Below are positions 23,440 to 36,458 of a stretch of DNA of 64,000 nt, one piece after another. The notes beneath the pieces are model-generated. The model was not told the origin of the DNA and ran no database searches. It saw only the letters and a list, made by a program, of their open reading frames with translations. Positions within the stretch are counted from its first letter, which is position 1. Each line of letters opens with the position of its first letter. The stretch lies in contig NC_081409.1 in NCBI RefSeq assembly GCF_030272615.1, positions 470,698,573-470,762,572 of the forward strand, read 5' to 3'. The position numbers were made by a program, and so were the translations under genes. Origin of the DNA: Cryptomeria japonica (Eukaryota; Streptophyta; Pinopsida; Cupressales; Cupressaceae).

Positions 23440-24660
23440 TGTTGATGCCTAAAATTTATTTTAAGACAAATGCCTTATGGGAAGTTCATTAAGCAGGGGA
23501 CCTATTGCACCTCATTCAACAACCTCCAAGATTTTAAAAGTTGGCTCTTGATTCATGCAAAGGGAAAAGAGAGAAGATACTAAAATTAAAACTCACTAAG
23601 GCGATACGCCAAAATTCAGAATTTAAACTTCAAAACCACAATGAACAATACATAAAATGCATAATTCAAAGGCTGAATAATTCTCCATTACCACAATGTT
23701 TAACTAATATTCACCAACAACTTAATACGTTTCAAACACAACTAGAACCAAATTAAAAGAGTCTGAAACATGATTCAAACAACATAAGCTATGTTTGATA
23801 TAATAAAATATTATATAGACCATGGAATTTAGTCCTTAATATGACATAAATTATTGTCTCATAAACAAATGAAAACAAAGTCCAAAACTCGGGAGAGTCT
23901 TATCATCTATTACAAAATTAGAAAAAACTAAAGTCTGAGCTCTCGACTCTTAAAACTAGTGACCTGAATTTGAACCTCCTCGCAAAAATGATAACCAAAA
24001 CCCCCTTATAGTCTCTTCAGACCAATCTCCCTAATTCTAATATAAAATGATTCCCCTCTTGTTTGTCGTGATCCTTGCATTTACAACTTTTGTCAATTGT
24101 TCTCCCCTTTTCTCGAAATCATTGTCAATGTAACCGCATAACAAATCAACACCCTGTAAAAACCGCACAACACTCAAAGATGAACAACCATCGTGAGATC
24201 ATAACAACCTTCAAAATTTTCCTATTATCTGTGTGTGATCAAAAATTGGCTTGGTGGACACATGGCAACCTAGCAAAATCCCTGCCTTCTCTAATTTTCT
24301 TTCTTGCCAAAAGGCCCAAATGAGGGTCACGTGGTGTAGTGGCTAGGTTTCTCTTTTCTCACCTTTTCCTTCCTTAGGAAAGCTCCACAAATGAGACACG
24401 TGGCAGCCTAGCTGATAAGTGGGCCGCTTCAACTTAAAAACCTGCAAATGGGTTGGGGTTGCGTCACGCAGCGACTTGGCGAGGAAAATAGAGAAGCAAA
24501 ACAAAGCAACCAACTTAAAATCCCGTGGGGCCAACACGTGGTTTATTAAGAGAGCAAAACTTCAAGGACGAGTCATGACCTTACTAAGAAAAACAAAAGG
24601 GCTTGAAAGGGGTAGTTGTAAATTTTTAATCTACAGCTTTTGGCGACTCAAACGAGTTTT
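23440..24660 (-). repeat. G3-family gypsy LTR with G-box cluster, right edge approximate
   Basis: Starts TGTTGATGCCTAAAATTT. About 530 bp match 54846-55381 in inverted orientation and about 310 bp match 54528-54839. Its distal part carries CACGTG at 24328, 24397 (inside GACACGTGGC) and 24535. It may be the 3' LTR of G3, some 30 kb from its 5' LTR because of later insertions, or of an independent copy. Confidence 0.7.
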
Positions 24661-24719
24661 CTACTCATAGGAAAGGTGAACCCAAGAACTCTGGCCTACA
24701 AAAGAATAGAAGGGAATAA

Positions 24720-27700
24720 AGAAAGACCTTGGAGATAAGAAAGGGAAGACTGCAAAGGCAATCATTCTTCATCTGTAGGTTGTGATTATGCCTGGAGATA
24801 CTTGAAACCTTGATCCAATTCAATCATCTCTTGGAAAGATAGTTCACTCAACAATCCAAAAGCTATCTCTAGGTGAAAATTCAATTGAGCTATAAGATGA
24901 ATGATATTCTCAATATCAGAAGCACGAAGAGAGGGTCTGAGAGTTTATAAAATAGATTGATCTCGTTGGCAATGCTCCAGGAATTGCATGATCTGCTCCT
25001 TGAATGCCACTGAGTCATCAAGGAGAAAAGGAGAGGGCAAATCCAATTGCACAAACTACTCGAACTACTCCTTGATGTGGGTTGAAGTGGCCATTAGCGC
25101 ACCTAAACATTCCTTCGCATCCAAGGCTTCTCTATGATAATTTATGAACTCACTAGTTTTTTGAGTACCTAATCGAAGATCTCCAATTCGTGTCATGATC
25201 AAAACATTATCAGGAGATCTATACAACTTCTCAATCAAAATTTTGGCCTCTGATACTTTTGGTGCAATGAATTGTAGGATTGATTCAAATATGTTCTCCA
25301 CCTCAGCTTCTAACCTCTAAGCACCTACAATAAATTTAAGAGCTAGCCAAGGAGACAAGATGATTGTTTTGATCTTCTCCCAATATGAGACTTACAACTA
25401 CCACAATACTAAGATGAAACTGACCTAACTAGCAGCGATAGCCCTTGCATCTTGGATTGAACTAATCTACACCTCCTTTTCTAATACATCCATCATTAGT
25501 TCCTCGATTTTCTTTTCTTTGTCAAAGAGTCGCTGGTATGAAGAACTTATTTCTGAGACTTTCTCTTGGAGAGTCTTTTCCATTTCCACTCCTTTTTGTT
25601 TCTCTTTCTTCAACACAATTTGAGATTCATGAAGCTCTTTTTCAAATTGAGCTCATTCATCTAACAACTCTTGCCACATCTGCACCTGAAGGCTCATGTA
25701 GGTAGCATGTTCTTGGTTCACCCTAGATAGTTCATTTAGTTTATCACAAACATGACGCTCTGCCAACTCCTTAGCTTGTTTTTCCTTGGCCAGCAACACT
25801 TGGAACTTGTTTCACTCTCGCCGAAACATGTTCTCTTCTGTGATTGCACTCTGCAACTCCATTTGGATATGAGTTACATCTGAAAGGTTTGTTTTTACTT
25901 GTGCCAACTCCTGATATTTTGCTTGCAATCTACTGGACAGATCCTCCCTCTCCTTCTGAATGTTTTCTATTTGAGCTACTAGCCTATTGATTTCTTCTTG
26001 AAGTTTGACCTCCTCAACCTAGAGGCACTGTGAGAGACCAGCCATCTTTTCTCTAATTTTCTTGGAAGTTTGGAGATTTCCAAGTCTTTTGGCTTTTCCT
26101 TCGATCTTAGGAGGTTGATTGTGTCCTTCACATTATTTAATTCAACCTTCTTGTTTTCAAGATGATGGTTGATCTTCGGGAAATTTGTGGTTACCACATC
26201 CCTTCGTGTTTCCTCCATGAGCTTGACCTTATCTTGGGGCCGAGCTTGACTCAAATTGATTCCTACAATGTGGAGGGTATAATCCTCTAGTTGCATTTGT
26301 CCCTCAAGCTTAATTACATTTGAAATCCTGGAAGAAAACATTATAGACTAGTGCATTTCATTGTAAATTGTCTCTATTCGCGACACAATGGGCTTGGAGG
26401 TATCCTTCTCCCTTCTTTTTTCTGCTCATCTAGCTTGAGCAATTCTTGTTGCATTTGTTTGATTCATGAAATCAGTGTGGGATGGGATGCACTTGACGAC
26501 AAAAGGATGTGCAACAACAATTACAAATGGAATGGGTAATGTTGGAGACTCTGATTGGGTCTACTTTGGAAGGCAAATGATTGAATGCGATAAAGGGGGA
26601 ATAATTTGCAAAGCACCTAAAAGTGGGGGAGAAGGTGAAATACTCATATCAGACACATGGGGCAAAGTGAAATATATTTTTATCACAATCCGGGGTGTTG
26701 GGGCTGATATTATTGGGGTACTAATTGTTTCAATAATAGGAAGGATTGAAATGGTGACAAAAGATGGGAACTGCTATAGAGGAGTAAAATCAAAGACTGT
26801 TGAAGGGACAAACACTGGAACCTGAGTGGAACTAGTTGCAAAACTAAAAGATAAAGTTGTGGAACTAGTGTCAGTTGATGTAAAAGGAGGGGGAGCAAGT
26901 GACGAGCTCAGAAGAGACTGGGAAGAAAGAAGATGAGGAGAAAAATGTACCTCAGTCATGGAAGTGGATGAAATTGGCACTCACAATACCACTTGCTCTA
27001 TAGCCTACTCTGGCATAACATCTGTTCTTTGTCTCTTATCTAGTGGTGACTCACTAACTTCACCAGGCCTTTGGGTTGGTGGCAGGGGTTGAGGACATTC
27101 GCAAGGATTTTGAGAATGGGGACGCCAAACTATTGTATAACCTTTGATTACTAAAGCTCAGACAACCATTTCAAAAGTAGGCTTCTTCTGCTCCCTCTCC
27201 CATGCTTGGGATTCTTCTTCATCTTAATCAGTGTTGATATACTCCCTATTCCATATATCATCAAAAGTATCATACATGGGGTTACTCTAATAATCAAAAA
27301 CTAAGTCTTGAATTTTTTGACAAAAAGTCCAGAAAGCAGTGACTTTTTCTTATTTGCATCCCTAACCAATAAGCTTGCGCCTGAGCGAATGCCATATTTT
27401 CTTGGAGGGATCCATTTGTGCCACAACTAGGTAAAAAGACAACCAAGGAGGTCACTCAATGTGGGATTCTATAATAAGATTAGGGTCTAGATAAGCATCA
27501 GGTTCATCAATCACCAGATTGCTCCAATTTTCCGAGTAGGGACGGACAATATGAGTCAAATTGATTTTCAATTCTGCCAGGCAATTATCTAGGTCATAAT
27601 TCCATTTGTCACATATATAAACTAAAACCAAGTGAGCCAGTTTGGCTGCCAAAATTGCTTTTGCACCTATTTTCTCAAAACTAACAGACCCTAACACCAC

Positions 27701-28494
27701 AGGGTAGTCATAAATACCCATCTTATGCCTTCTGACACCATGCATTTTTATCTAAAATGGAAATTTGCATGAACATTTCAACTGCTAGGATTCTATCTGT
27801 CGAACAAGTTGGGAGACGAAAAGTCTCCTAAAAAAATCCATGAATTCTAATAACTGTAAAATTTTCCCCTAAGAACCAAGCACATAGTGGTTTGACACTG
27901 AACATCCACCTGGCCTAGTCTTCAAAAATTCTAGTTGGAATTTCTACATTTCCCCTCTGTAAACCCTCCAAAATGGGGGTAAAAAATTGTTCAAAAAAAA
28001 CATAATAATCATAGGTAGCTGAGAGGATATGGGTTCAAGTTGATACCAGTCTTCTACATCTATTTTTATCTATCACGACCAATTCCATGAAACAACTAAA
28101 AAAGTTTGCATTCTAGTGCAAAAACATGTGAGCAAAGAAAGAAGAAAACCTGAACTTAATCTCTTTATCGAAGCTTTCTGGTTTCTTGATCATTTCTTTC
28201 ATAATGATATCAAAAAATCCATACTAGAAGACCCATTTCTGCTTCTTCAACTTGAAGGCCAGGGAGAAATGGAACTCATGCACATTCCGATCATTATCAA
28301 AGCCATAGAAAAATGCTAACATGGAACAAACATCTTACACATACTGATGGAAATGCCTTAAAGACACAAGAAATCTAGGTTGTTGAATACCACCTTTGTC
28401 ACCCCTTTCTGAGTTCTAAAAACTCAAATGATCAGTCTAGGAAGACCAATACGTCTCCATCTTTTTCTTATCAAAGGTTTCAACCTCTACCATC
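24720..28494 (-). pseudogene. N2 ORF, C-terminal part: very long unidentified coiled-coil protein
   Basis: Minus-strand coding remnant in several frames. 28350-27450 is globular (clearest piece 27745-27452: KMGIYDYPVVLGSVSFEKIG and an aromatic/hydrophobic stretch). 27100-26700 is Ser/Thr/Pro-rich. 26341-25480 is a long heptad pattern broken by a frameshift near 25985 and a few stops. 25301-24750 is a helical tail. At its 28494 end it meets the G2 LTR; the same strand continues at 38835-39353, suggesting one ORF of well over 1,000 codons split by G2. It has no polymerase, protease or zinc-finger motif. I do not recognise it. The plan resembles N1 ORF2 without obvious sequence identity. It lies directly upstream, on its strand, of the LTR at 23440-24660. 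Confidence 0.55.
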
Positions 28495-30850
28495 TGTTGG
28501 TGCCCAAAACCACAGATTGGAAAACTTAAGGATTTTCCAAGCCCTTAACTGATCCAACTAGCCTTGGCCAATGAATAGGGATGGTCGAAGACCAAATCCC
28601 TCTGCACTTAAGGCTCCACTGAACCTAGGTGGGTATACCTTTCCCTCTCAAGCACTAAGAGGTTATTTAAAGTGGATTTTAAGTTTTGTTAAGACAACTT
28701 TCTGCAAGAATGGCAATAGTTTCCTGCTACTATACCTTATTATGTGCTTTTAATTGAATGCCTCTTGAATGTTGACAAAAGAAAATGAATTAAAATGTAT
28801 TATGAAAAATGATTGCTCTTAAGACTTGCAAAAATCATGTACAAATCAGTTCATATAGGATTCAGAAGAATGTTTCTCTGATAAGGACCTTATGCATAAC
28901 AATCCCAACCCATAGAAGATAAATAATAGACCAGTGCCTCTCTCCAAGGATATAGATCTTACTTTGTGGACAACCAATCCGATCAACTCAAGAGACAATA
29001 TTAACTATCACTATGAAGGTTTCAATATGTATTACATGAATAATGAAAAAACCAATTCCATATTTAGTGCAACATCATGTGATGGCACATCACAGCAGGC
29101 CCAAAAGTAGGTTTATCAAGAGGACAAAACTAATTCATCAACACAGAAAGTAGACAATGTCTTGGATAGAAACAACGAACCTTGTATATTAATCTTTGAA
29201 TTGGTATTGCATACAGAAGCTACACTTGAAGATACTCCATTACAATCAATTTGCATCAACATACACTTCTTCTTTCTATAGACTTTTGTAGTACATAATA
29301 CTACAACCCTTACAAGTTGTCTCCCAATCTATCTCCCTCGTCATCGGTTTTGGTATCCCGTTGTATACATAGCTAAAGGGATGCGAACAAGCTTCAAACC
29401 GATGCGTCTATTCCTAATGACTACCTAATTTGCAACTAAAGACATGTAATTATAATATGACAAACAACTAAGTTCACGGACTGAGATCTCAGGCATTCCT
29501 GTAGTTTCTTCCGCTTGTATACTCCTCAGTGCCACTGTCTTCCCAATAAGCAACTCCTGCATGAGAGAAAGAAAATTAGGTATTCATTAGGTCAAACATG
29601 AAAACTTACCTTCGGTTGTATCGGCATAAGCTATCCCGACCGACTCATCGGGTCTTGGGATAGCAATTTTTCTTCTATCCCGATGGATACCCCTTCTGTT
29701 TCGGCTTTGCTTTTGTTTTCACGGTCCATCGGTATAACTCTCCCCAATACAACTACCTTCCTTTTTTACTCTTACTTAATCCATCGGGTATCGACCTAAT
29801 TCATTTTATGTCCCTCCAATGCCCCGATGACCTCAACATTTCAATCTGCATTCTACCTAAGCTTTTTTCTTTATCGGTATAACTCTCCTCGAAGACCTCC
29901 TTGCAATTCACCATTCATCGTAACAACCTTATCAGGATTCGACATAGCATAAAATTCCTCCTCTCAATGTCCCGATGAGTCTTCAATCTATGTTACTTTG
30001 TCGAGATAACTCATATCAATATCCCTGTAGGCGCTTTTATCTTCATCGGGGGTCATAATAGCCTTTTTCTATTCCTCTCGATGTTACTCCGATGCACTTT
30101 TATACTTTATACCTCCAAGTCTTCTTTATCGGTATAGGTAATACCGATGGTTCCACCTTTATGTCATCGGGGATCGGCCTAACTATTTTTGCACTATCCT
30201 GATGTGGTCTTTTTATCCAATGGACCCACCTTCAGTTCCCTTTAGTCATCGGGTATCAAGATAGAGTTTTTTCATCATTACAAGTTACACCACTAGCCTC
30301 ATCAACTATCGGTATAACAATTTTTACACTTTCCCGATAAGCCGATGCATGCCGATAGAAAACACCCTCCTTCTGTCTTATCGGAACAAGCTATCCCGAT
30401 GGTATGACTTTCCTAAGAGTGCACATGGTGTTGAATATCATTTAAGTGCTCCAATGAGTCCACCTTCTAATTTATCATTAAATGTCATGTCGATAATCAT
30501 TCTTTTGCTTGCCAATGTTGTTTCATCGGGACTACTTATGCCAATAATTAAAATTTTGCACTTTTGAACAAATGAGCCATCCATCATGAATAATAGTGAT
30601 CCCAGCTATCCCATAGGGTCTGATACTTACTGGAAAACAATCTTAAATTATACCATAATGACTTCTCCTTTGATAAATGCTCCCATACTGGATTCCTTGT
30701 GCAGTCTATACTTAGTGCATTCCCTTAGTGTGCCCAAGTGATACCTTGACACTCCTGAAACAATTGATCCTGAGAGAACTTTACTCGTGCTAATAAGGTT
30801 CCTGCACATGCAAACCAATAGTAAATGCTCATATGATAGGAAAAAAGGTA
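28495..30850 (-). repeat. G2 3' LTR with dense ATCGG/CCGAT motifs
   Basis: Direct repeat of 36459-38834, starting TGTTGGTGCCCAAAAC on the plus strand and ending ...AGGAAAAAAGGTA (the partner ends GGCA). 29600-30560 is crowded with ATCGG and CCGAT pentamers; many differ from the partner by C-to-T or G-to-A. Confidence 0.92.
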
Positions 30851-30909
30851 GATGCTTGACACTCATCTAGACACAATAAAAGAATACCATCTCTATTTTT
30901 CCAGTATAG

Positions 30910-32657
30910 ATCTAAATGAACACATACTTAGATGTTTGAAGCTTTAAATTTCTCTTCTAACTATCATTTAAACTATCCGGACATTTCATATATTTTAAGT
31001 CATATACAATATTTGTATACCAAGGACATCTCTCAATGCTAATTTGTACATCTTCCAACTCTACTTAATTTACCTGTGTTGCTTCAAAATTGGATTCTAC
31101 CATTAACTTTGCCAAACCTCAACCTCTCACCAGCTTGGTAATTTGTATATCAATGTCAAACTTCTAGATCTGATTTATCCATCTGCATCTCCTTCCAGTA
31201 GTCTCTGATTGCCTAAAAATATCCTTAACAGTAGCATTATGAACATATGCAATAACAGTTGCACCAACTAGATAGGGTCTGAAGGATTTTACAGCCTTAA
31301 CCAAGGCATATGCTTGTTTTTCATTCAGATCATAATTCAATTCAGATGCTTGTAAGGTTTTGCTAAAAAATGCCACTGGTTGTTCATGGCCCTCATCATT
31401 CTTTTGTAACATAACAACAACAATGGTATGGAATGAAGCAAATGAAAACACTTTGAAGGGTTTAGAGAAATCAGGTGATTTAATACAGAGGCTTCCTTGA
31501 TGGCTCTTTTGATATTTACAAAAGCTTCAAGAGCTTCATTAGTCCATTTTATTTCAGCACCCCTTTTCAACATTTTAGCAATAGGCTTTATGATTTCAGA
31601 GAAGTTTGAAACAAATCATCTTACAAAGTTAATTTGACCGAAAAAAGATTGAATTGCTTTAACTATTTTTGGGATTTGAATTTTATCAATAGTAGCAATC
31701 CTTTCTGGATCGATTCTCACACCATCTTTTGAAACAATGTGACCTAACAACTTTCCTTCGGTAACCCCAAAATGATATTTTTTAGGATTCAAAGATATGC
31801 CATATCCTAATGCTCTAATAAATTTGTTTTCTAGATTGTTACAATGATCTTCTACCTTTGTAGAATAGGCAGTCATGTCATCTTGGTAAACTGCTAGGAT
31901 GTAATCAATAAGTCCTTCAAAAGCTACATCCATAGCCCTTTGGAAAGTAGCTCCAACATTTCTTAACCCAAAAGGCATCCTTGCATACACATAGGTGCCC
32001 CAAGGTGTAGTAAAGGCTATCTTGTATTTCTCTTACTCCTTGACCTTAACTTGGTTATAGCCTGAAAAACCCATCCATCATAGACAACAATTCATTTCCT
32101 GTAACCTTCTACAACAAATCTTCCATGTTAGGCAAAGCATAATTATCCTTCAAAGATGAAACATTTAGATTTCTGAAATCTACACATAACCTAATATCAC
32201 CATTTTTCTTTCGCACTAGTACTAAATTCGACACCCATGTTGAGTGCCTTATAGGCTCAAAAATCCCCGCATTTCTCAATTTCATTAACTCCTCCTTCAT
32301 CTTAGGAGCCAAGGTAGGGTTTATAGGCCTTTTCTTTTGCCTGAAAGGTTTAGCATCTGATTTTAATGGTATCTGATGCTGAAAAAGGTCTTCTCTATAT
32401 GCTTTAAGGTCATAATATAACCAAGCAAAGACATGCCTATACTTCCTCAATATATTTATCAATGTTGTTCTAATCTTAGGTGTAAGCTTCTTACCGATGT
32501 ATACTTCCCTTGGATTACTTTCACTTCCCAAGTTTATTTTTTCAACGCCTTCACACCCTCCTGAACTAGGTCTAAAATTAGCCATATCTTTGTCATCAAA
32601 CATTCTTTTCAGCTCTACCAATCCCTTCAGGATTTTATTTGTCTTCAGCTGCAACAC
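30910..32657 (-). pseudogene. G2 reverse transcriptase and RNase H
   Basis: 32657-32109: RT fingers (PINPTLAPKMKEEL, STWVSNLVLVRKKNG, LCVDFRNLN). 31990-31616: palm with RMPFGLRNVGATFQRAM and the active site VYQDDM (near 31890), then LGHIVSKDGVRIDPE. 31573-31164: connection and RNase H (FFSKTLQASELNYDLNEKQA region), running into a GLAKLM motif until about 30910. Breaks: stop at 32109, frameshift before 31990 and near 31480. The enzyme would copy element RNA. The YQDD variant of YXDD is seen in Tat/Ogre-type gypsy elements. The ORF ends before any integrase. Confidence 0.93.
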
Positions 32658-32732
32658 CTTCTGCCCAAGTACTGTCTCTTTGCCATCCTTGTCTTCTACA
32701 AGTCCATTCCAATCAATCTATTGGTCTACATA

Positions 32733-34157
32733 CTAATCTTCACAAAAGAGAAATTTTAGCAGATCCCTGTCATCATCAAACACTTGCCAACTCTTAACAT
32801 TATCAGGAACATATGGTCTTGTTTTAATTTCAACTTGTGTAATATCATCAAAAGGGATATCATTATGTTTGATTGCTAAGCTATCCATGAAGTCCGCCAA
32901 AATATTATTGGACCTTTCAGTCCAATTAATGGAAAAAGCATCAAAGAGTTCAATGTAATCCCAAACTTCATTCCTATAACTTCTTAATTTTGTAATTTTT
33001 GCAGCAAATTTGCCTCTAACTTGTGAAACAACTGATTTTGAATCACCATAAACTGTTGGTAACTTAATGCCATGCTTATTTTCTATTTTAAGTCCTAATA
33101 AGAGAGCTTCATATTCAACAGTATTATTAGTACATTCAAAAGCCAATGAGAAAGAATATTTAAAAGATTTTCCATTAGGTGAAATAAACACAACTCTTGC
33201 TCCATTTCCATCCTTACTGCAGGCACCATCAAAACACAATTTCCAAATTAAACTTTCATTGTGTTTAACAGCCTCTGTAATTTTTTGAATTTCTAAAGGT
33301 TTAGAAATACTTACCTGAAAGTTGTCCATATTGGAATGGCAAAAGCAAGTTACTTGATCCGGATCCACTTCCTCTATGAGGTAGGGAGATCTTGGTTCTT
33401 TGTTGATTCTTACCTTTGATCCTTTGACCATGATGGTAGCATATGATAGATCTAATTGCACATATCCACCTACCAAGTTCAACCCCTGTCTGGATAGCAG
33501 CATTCCATAGTTCGCAGGCACTTGCACAACTGTTACATCTATTTTATAGGTAGTCTCTAGACAAGCTGGAAACCTGAACTCAATATCCTTCATGATCCCG
33601 ACCACTGGGACTGACCTATTATCCATTGCATAACATTTTCCATAAGGGGTATCTACCTTCATTCCCATCTCTTTCACGACATCCTCTGGCATAATATTTA
33701 CTGTTGCTCCTAAGTCTATCATGCAGTTTCTTACCATCTTATTGTTTATAAGCAGTGTTAAATAAAACGGATCCACTTGTGCGAAGTTTTTGGTAATGGA
33801 TGTGCCTAAGTAAATCATAGGAGGATCTTCTTTTGATTTTGAATTTTCTTTATTGGCATCACCCACATTTGATATGATTTTCAAAGTCTCGTTCTTGTAA
33901 TCTGGAAATTTCATCACTTCAAGCAAAGGCATAGAAATTTTTACCTGAGACAACTCTTGAGACATAAAAATTCCACAGTTTGAAGAAGGCTTACTGATTT
34001 GTTTTTTGTCCATAGGTTTGACCAACTTTGGGGCATCAATTTGCTTTGTTGGTTCACTTGGAGCCTCTTTTCCTTTCTTGTCATTTGCCTCCTTGTTCAC
34101 ATTTTGTTTTGAGACTTTTGTGAATATTCCTGCAGGCTTCCCCTGTTCAGGATTCAC
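32733..34157 (-). CDS. G2 protease plus extra RNase H (open 474 codons)
   Basis: Uninterrupted from 34157 to a stop at 32733. Residues about 95-260 form a retropepsin: active site CMIDLGATVNIMP (normally D-S-G; the Ser is Leu), with flap and GLNLVGGYV further on. Residues about 310-440 form a complete RNase H fold: LCFDGACSKDGNGA, NNTVEYEALLLGL, VYGDSKSVV and NNILADF supply the four acidic positions D-E-D-D. The RNase H lies before reverse transcriptase, and the usual gypsy RNase H also follows it, so this is a second copy. The frame is shared with gag upstream and with RT downstream. It is a retroelement gene, not a host gene, and probably not functional given the protease change. Confidence 0.88.
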   Translation of the reverse strand: MNPEQGKPAGIFTKVSKQNVNKEANDKKGKEAPSEPTKQIDAPKLVKPMDKKQISKPSSNCGIFMSQELSQVKISMPLLEVMKFPDYKNETLKIISNVGDANKENSKSKEDPPMIYLGTSITKNFAQVDPFYLTLLINNKMVRNCMIDLGATVNIMPEDVVKEMGMKVDTPYGKCYAMDNRSVPVVGIMKDIEFRFPACLETTYKIDVTVVQVPANYGMLLSRQGLNLVGGYVQLDLSYATIMVKGSKVRINKEPRSPYLIEEVDPDQVTCFCHSNMDNFQVSISKPLEIQKITEAVKHNESLIWKLCFDGACSKDGNGARVVFISPNGKSFKYSFSLAFECTNNTVEYEALLLGLKIENKHGIKLPTVYGDSKSVVSQVRGKFAAKITKLRSYRNEVWDYIELFDAFSINWTERSNNILADFMDSLAIKHNDIPFDDITQVEIKTRPYVPDNVKSWQVFDDDRDLLKFLFCED

Positions 34158-34190
34158 TATTCTGTTTCTCAGCTGGTAGTTACTCTTGTC

Positions 34191-36165
34191 CTAGGCAACA
34201 TCAGCCACTATGAATGCTCTCTTCTCCTCTTCAGTCAAGTTTCTCAAAGAAGGCACTACTTCCTCTTGAAACAATTTTCTCAACACAGGGATATCTTCAT
34301 CATCATAAAAAAAAACCTGTTGTATGCTATACTGCTGATGGTTTGTCATCATTTGCACATCTAAATGTTTCTCTTCCTCAGATGAATCCTCATCTCTACC
34401 CCACATAGGATCTGATGATAGAACATTAACTATAGGCTCATATTCCTCTTCTTGATGCCAATCCTCCATCAGGCCCTGTGCAATCATGCATTGATCTTCA
34501 TCATGGGGAAGATTGCAGACCTCACACCATGGGAAATCTCCCACAAAGTTATTTGCTCTCTTTAGTGGATCTGGAGTTTCTTTACTTGGATTTGGTTTTA
34601 CTGGCTTCCCATCCTTCTAGTTGGTGTTATAAGGCATATCATGGAGTCTAGGCCTATTGAAATTCATTTGCCTATTATTTTTGTATGGTGGATTTTCATT
34701 AAGATTTTGTTTACCTTTTATGTCCTTAAGCATGTCCATGATCTGAGTAAGGTCATCTTTCTTGGGAACCCTAGGATTGTATAACTTTGGATCATCTCTT
34801 TTAGCAATTTTCCCAGCAACCTTCCTATTATTCTCAATGGTAGCAGCAATCTTGAAGGCTTGTTGTAGAGTATCAGGTCTATGAGACAAAATCTCATAAT
34901 GGGTTTTGCTATCAAAAGCACTCAAATAAAAGTTAATCAGAAATGAATCAACATGTCTGACATCTCTAGGTATTCTATTTAATACTTTATTAAATCTTTT
35001 ATTAAACTCAGCAACTGATTCATTTTGATTTTTCTTTATACTTGTTAATTCATGGGATGCAAATGAAGGATCATTGTGATCTCCAAATTCTTCCAAGAAC
35101 AATGTTACAAACTCATCCCAACTGCTGATACATCCATCAGGAAGGTTCCTATACCATTCTCCTGCATCTTCTGTCAAAGATTGAACAAACAATTTCATGA
35201 ATACATCCTCATGAGGAACCTCAAATTCTTCAATGATATTTTTTACATTAACTACATGTTGTTCTGCTGAATCAATTCCATTTCCCAAGAATTTGGGGAT
35301 TGTTGATCTTAAATCATTAGTGATCTAATTTGGATAACCAACAATGCCAATGAAATCCAACTGTCTGTATCTTTCAATGATCATAGGTTGTCTGCCAACA
35401 TGATAGTTGCTTTGATTGTTCATACTTCCTTTATTGAATCCACCAGTGTTGCCATAATTACCATTGTTCTCATTGTTTCCACCACCATTATTATTGTCAT
35501 TGTTTCCATTATTACCTCCAATGCCATTATTGTTGTTCCTATCTCCACCATTGCCTTTTCCATAATTGCCATTGTTACCTCTATTATGTCCATTATTTTG
35601 ATTGTTGCCATACCCATTACTTCCTATATGGCTACCCCTATTTGTGTTATTCTAGTTCCCATCATTTCCCCCATTTCCATTCCTTCTTCCATCCTCCTTA
35701 CTTTCTTCACTTTGATACCTATGCACATCCCTCCATCTTCTACTTCCATTTAATAACGGGTTATCATGTTACAAAAGGCTGCTCTATTCTTCTCATATGA
35801 GGGGGACTATATTTAGGAATTGCTGGCCTATTTCCTTCACCTTTACTTTTGTCTTCTATTTCTTCTGACCTAGGGCTTTGAATTGTATCCCTTTTTATTC
35901 CTAGTTTTTGCAACACCCAATCCGGTTGTCTCTTAAGAGATTTTGCCATCTTGGATTTATCTTCATTTAAATCAGCCATTTTAAGTATGATTTCATCCCA
36001 CTGCCTCTTTTCCTGTTCCTCAGTAGCCAGGATCTCATCATGACCACCTTTATTATTTTTTATATTTAAGTTATAAAAAGGATTTTCCTCTAGATTTTCA
36101 AATTTATTACCAGATGAGGAACCTTCCTCTCTAATAGGAAATCTTTTATAACCTTCAAATGCCAT
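34191..36165 (-). pseudogene. G2 gag with Asn/Gly-rich tract
   Basis: 36165-35764: N-terminal basic/acidic segment. 35753-35289: a frame with about 75 residues dominated by Asn and Gly (35690-35440), two TAG stops at places that look like former Gln codons. 35288-34617: Retrotrans_gag domain (EDAGEWYRNLPDG, SSWDEFVTLFLEEFGD, SVAEFNKRFN). 34544-34191: a short Cys/His motif CEVCNLPHDEDQC and an acidic tail. Apart from a frameshift near 35760, everything from 35753 to 34191 shares one frame with the protease ORF, so gag-pol was a single frame. The protein would form the particle shell. Confidence 0.88.
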
Positions 36166-36437
36166 GTTTGATTACTTCTCTTTGTTCCTTTTCTTGGGAC
36201 TCAACTAAACAAAATATTCTTGTCCTTTGTGTAGAGACCTCCTCCCCTGCATAAATCTTATTAACAAATTCCTAGGGGTTTCTCTTTCTTTCTCAACATA
36301 CTAGTTATTACTCATAAAATAAAATTAGAGTCGCTACCTCCTAAGAGGAATTATACTTTCATTAATCTTTCGAGCTCCCTCCTCCAGCAGAGTCTGAAGT
36401 GAAACCACTAGAAATTTTGAATAATTCTTATCATAAG

Positions 36438-36455
36438 TCCCCAGCAGAGTCGCCA
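36438..36455 (-). other. G2 primer-binding site (tRNA-Arg type)
   Basis: Minus-strand TGGCGACTCTGCTGGGGA lies three bases from the LTR edge. It closely matches the tRNA-Arg-type site reported for Ogre/Tat elements, supporting that lineage. Confidence 0.85.
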
Positions 36456-36458
36456 ATT

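Noticed and set aside
29600-30560. Regularly spaced short words suggesting a CRISPR-like array
   Set aside because: Repeats are only 5-7 bases, irregularly spaced, in both orientations, and lie in an LTR of a plant element.
35388-35753. Plus-strand Ile/Val/Ser-rich ORF resembling a membrane protein
   Set aside because: Shadow of the Asn/Gly codons (AAT, GGT) in G2 gag on the other strand.
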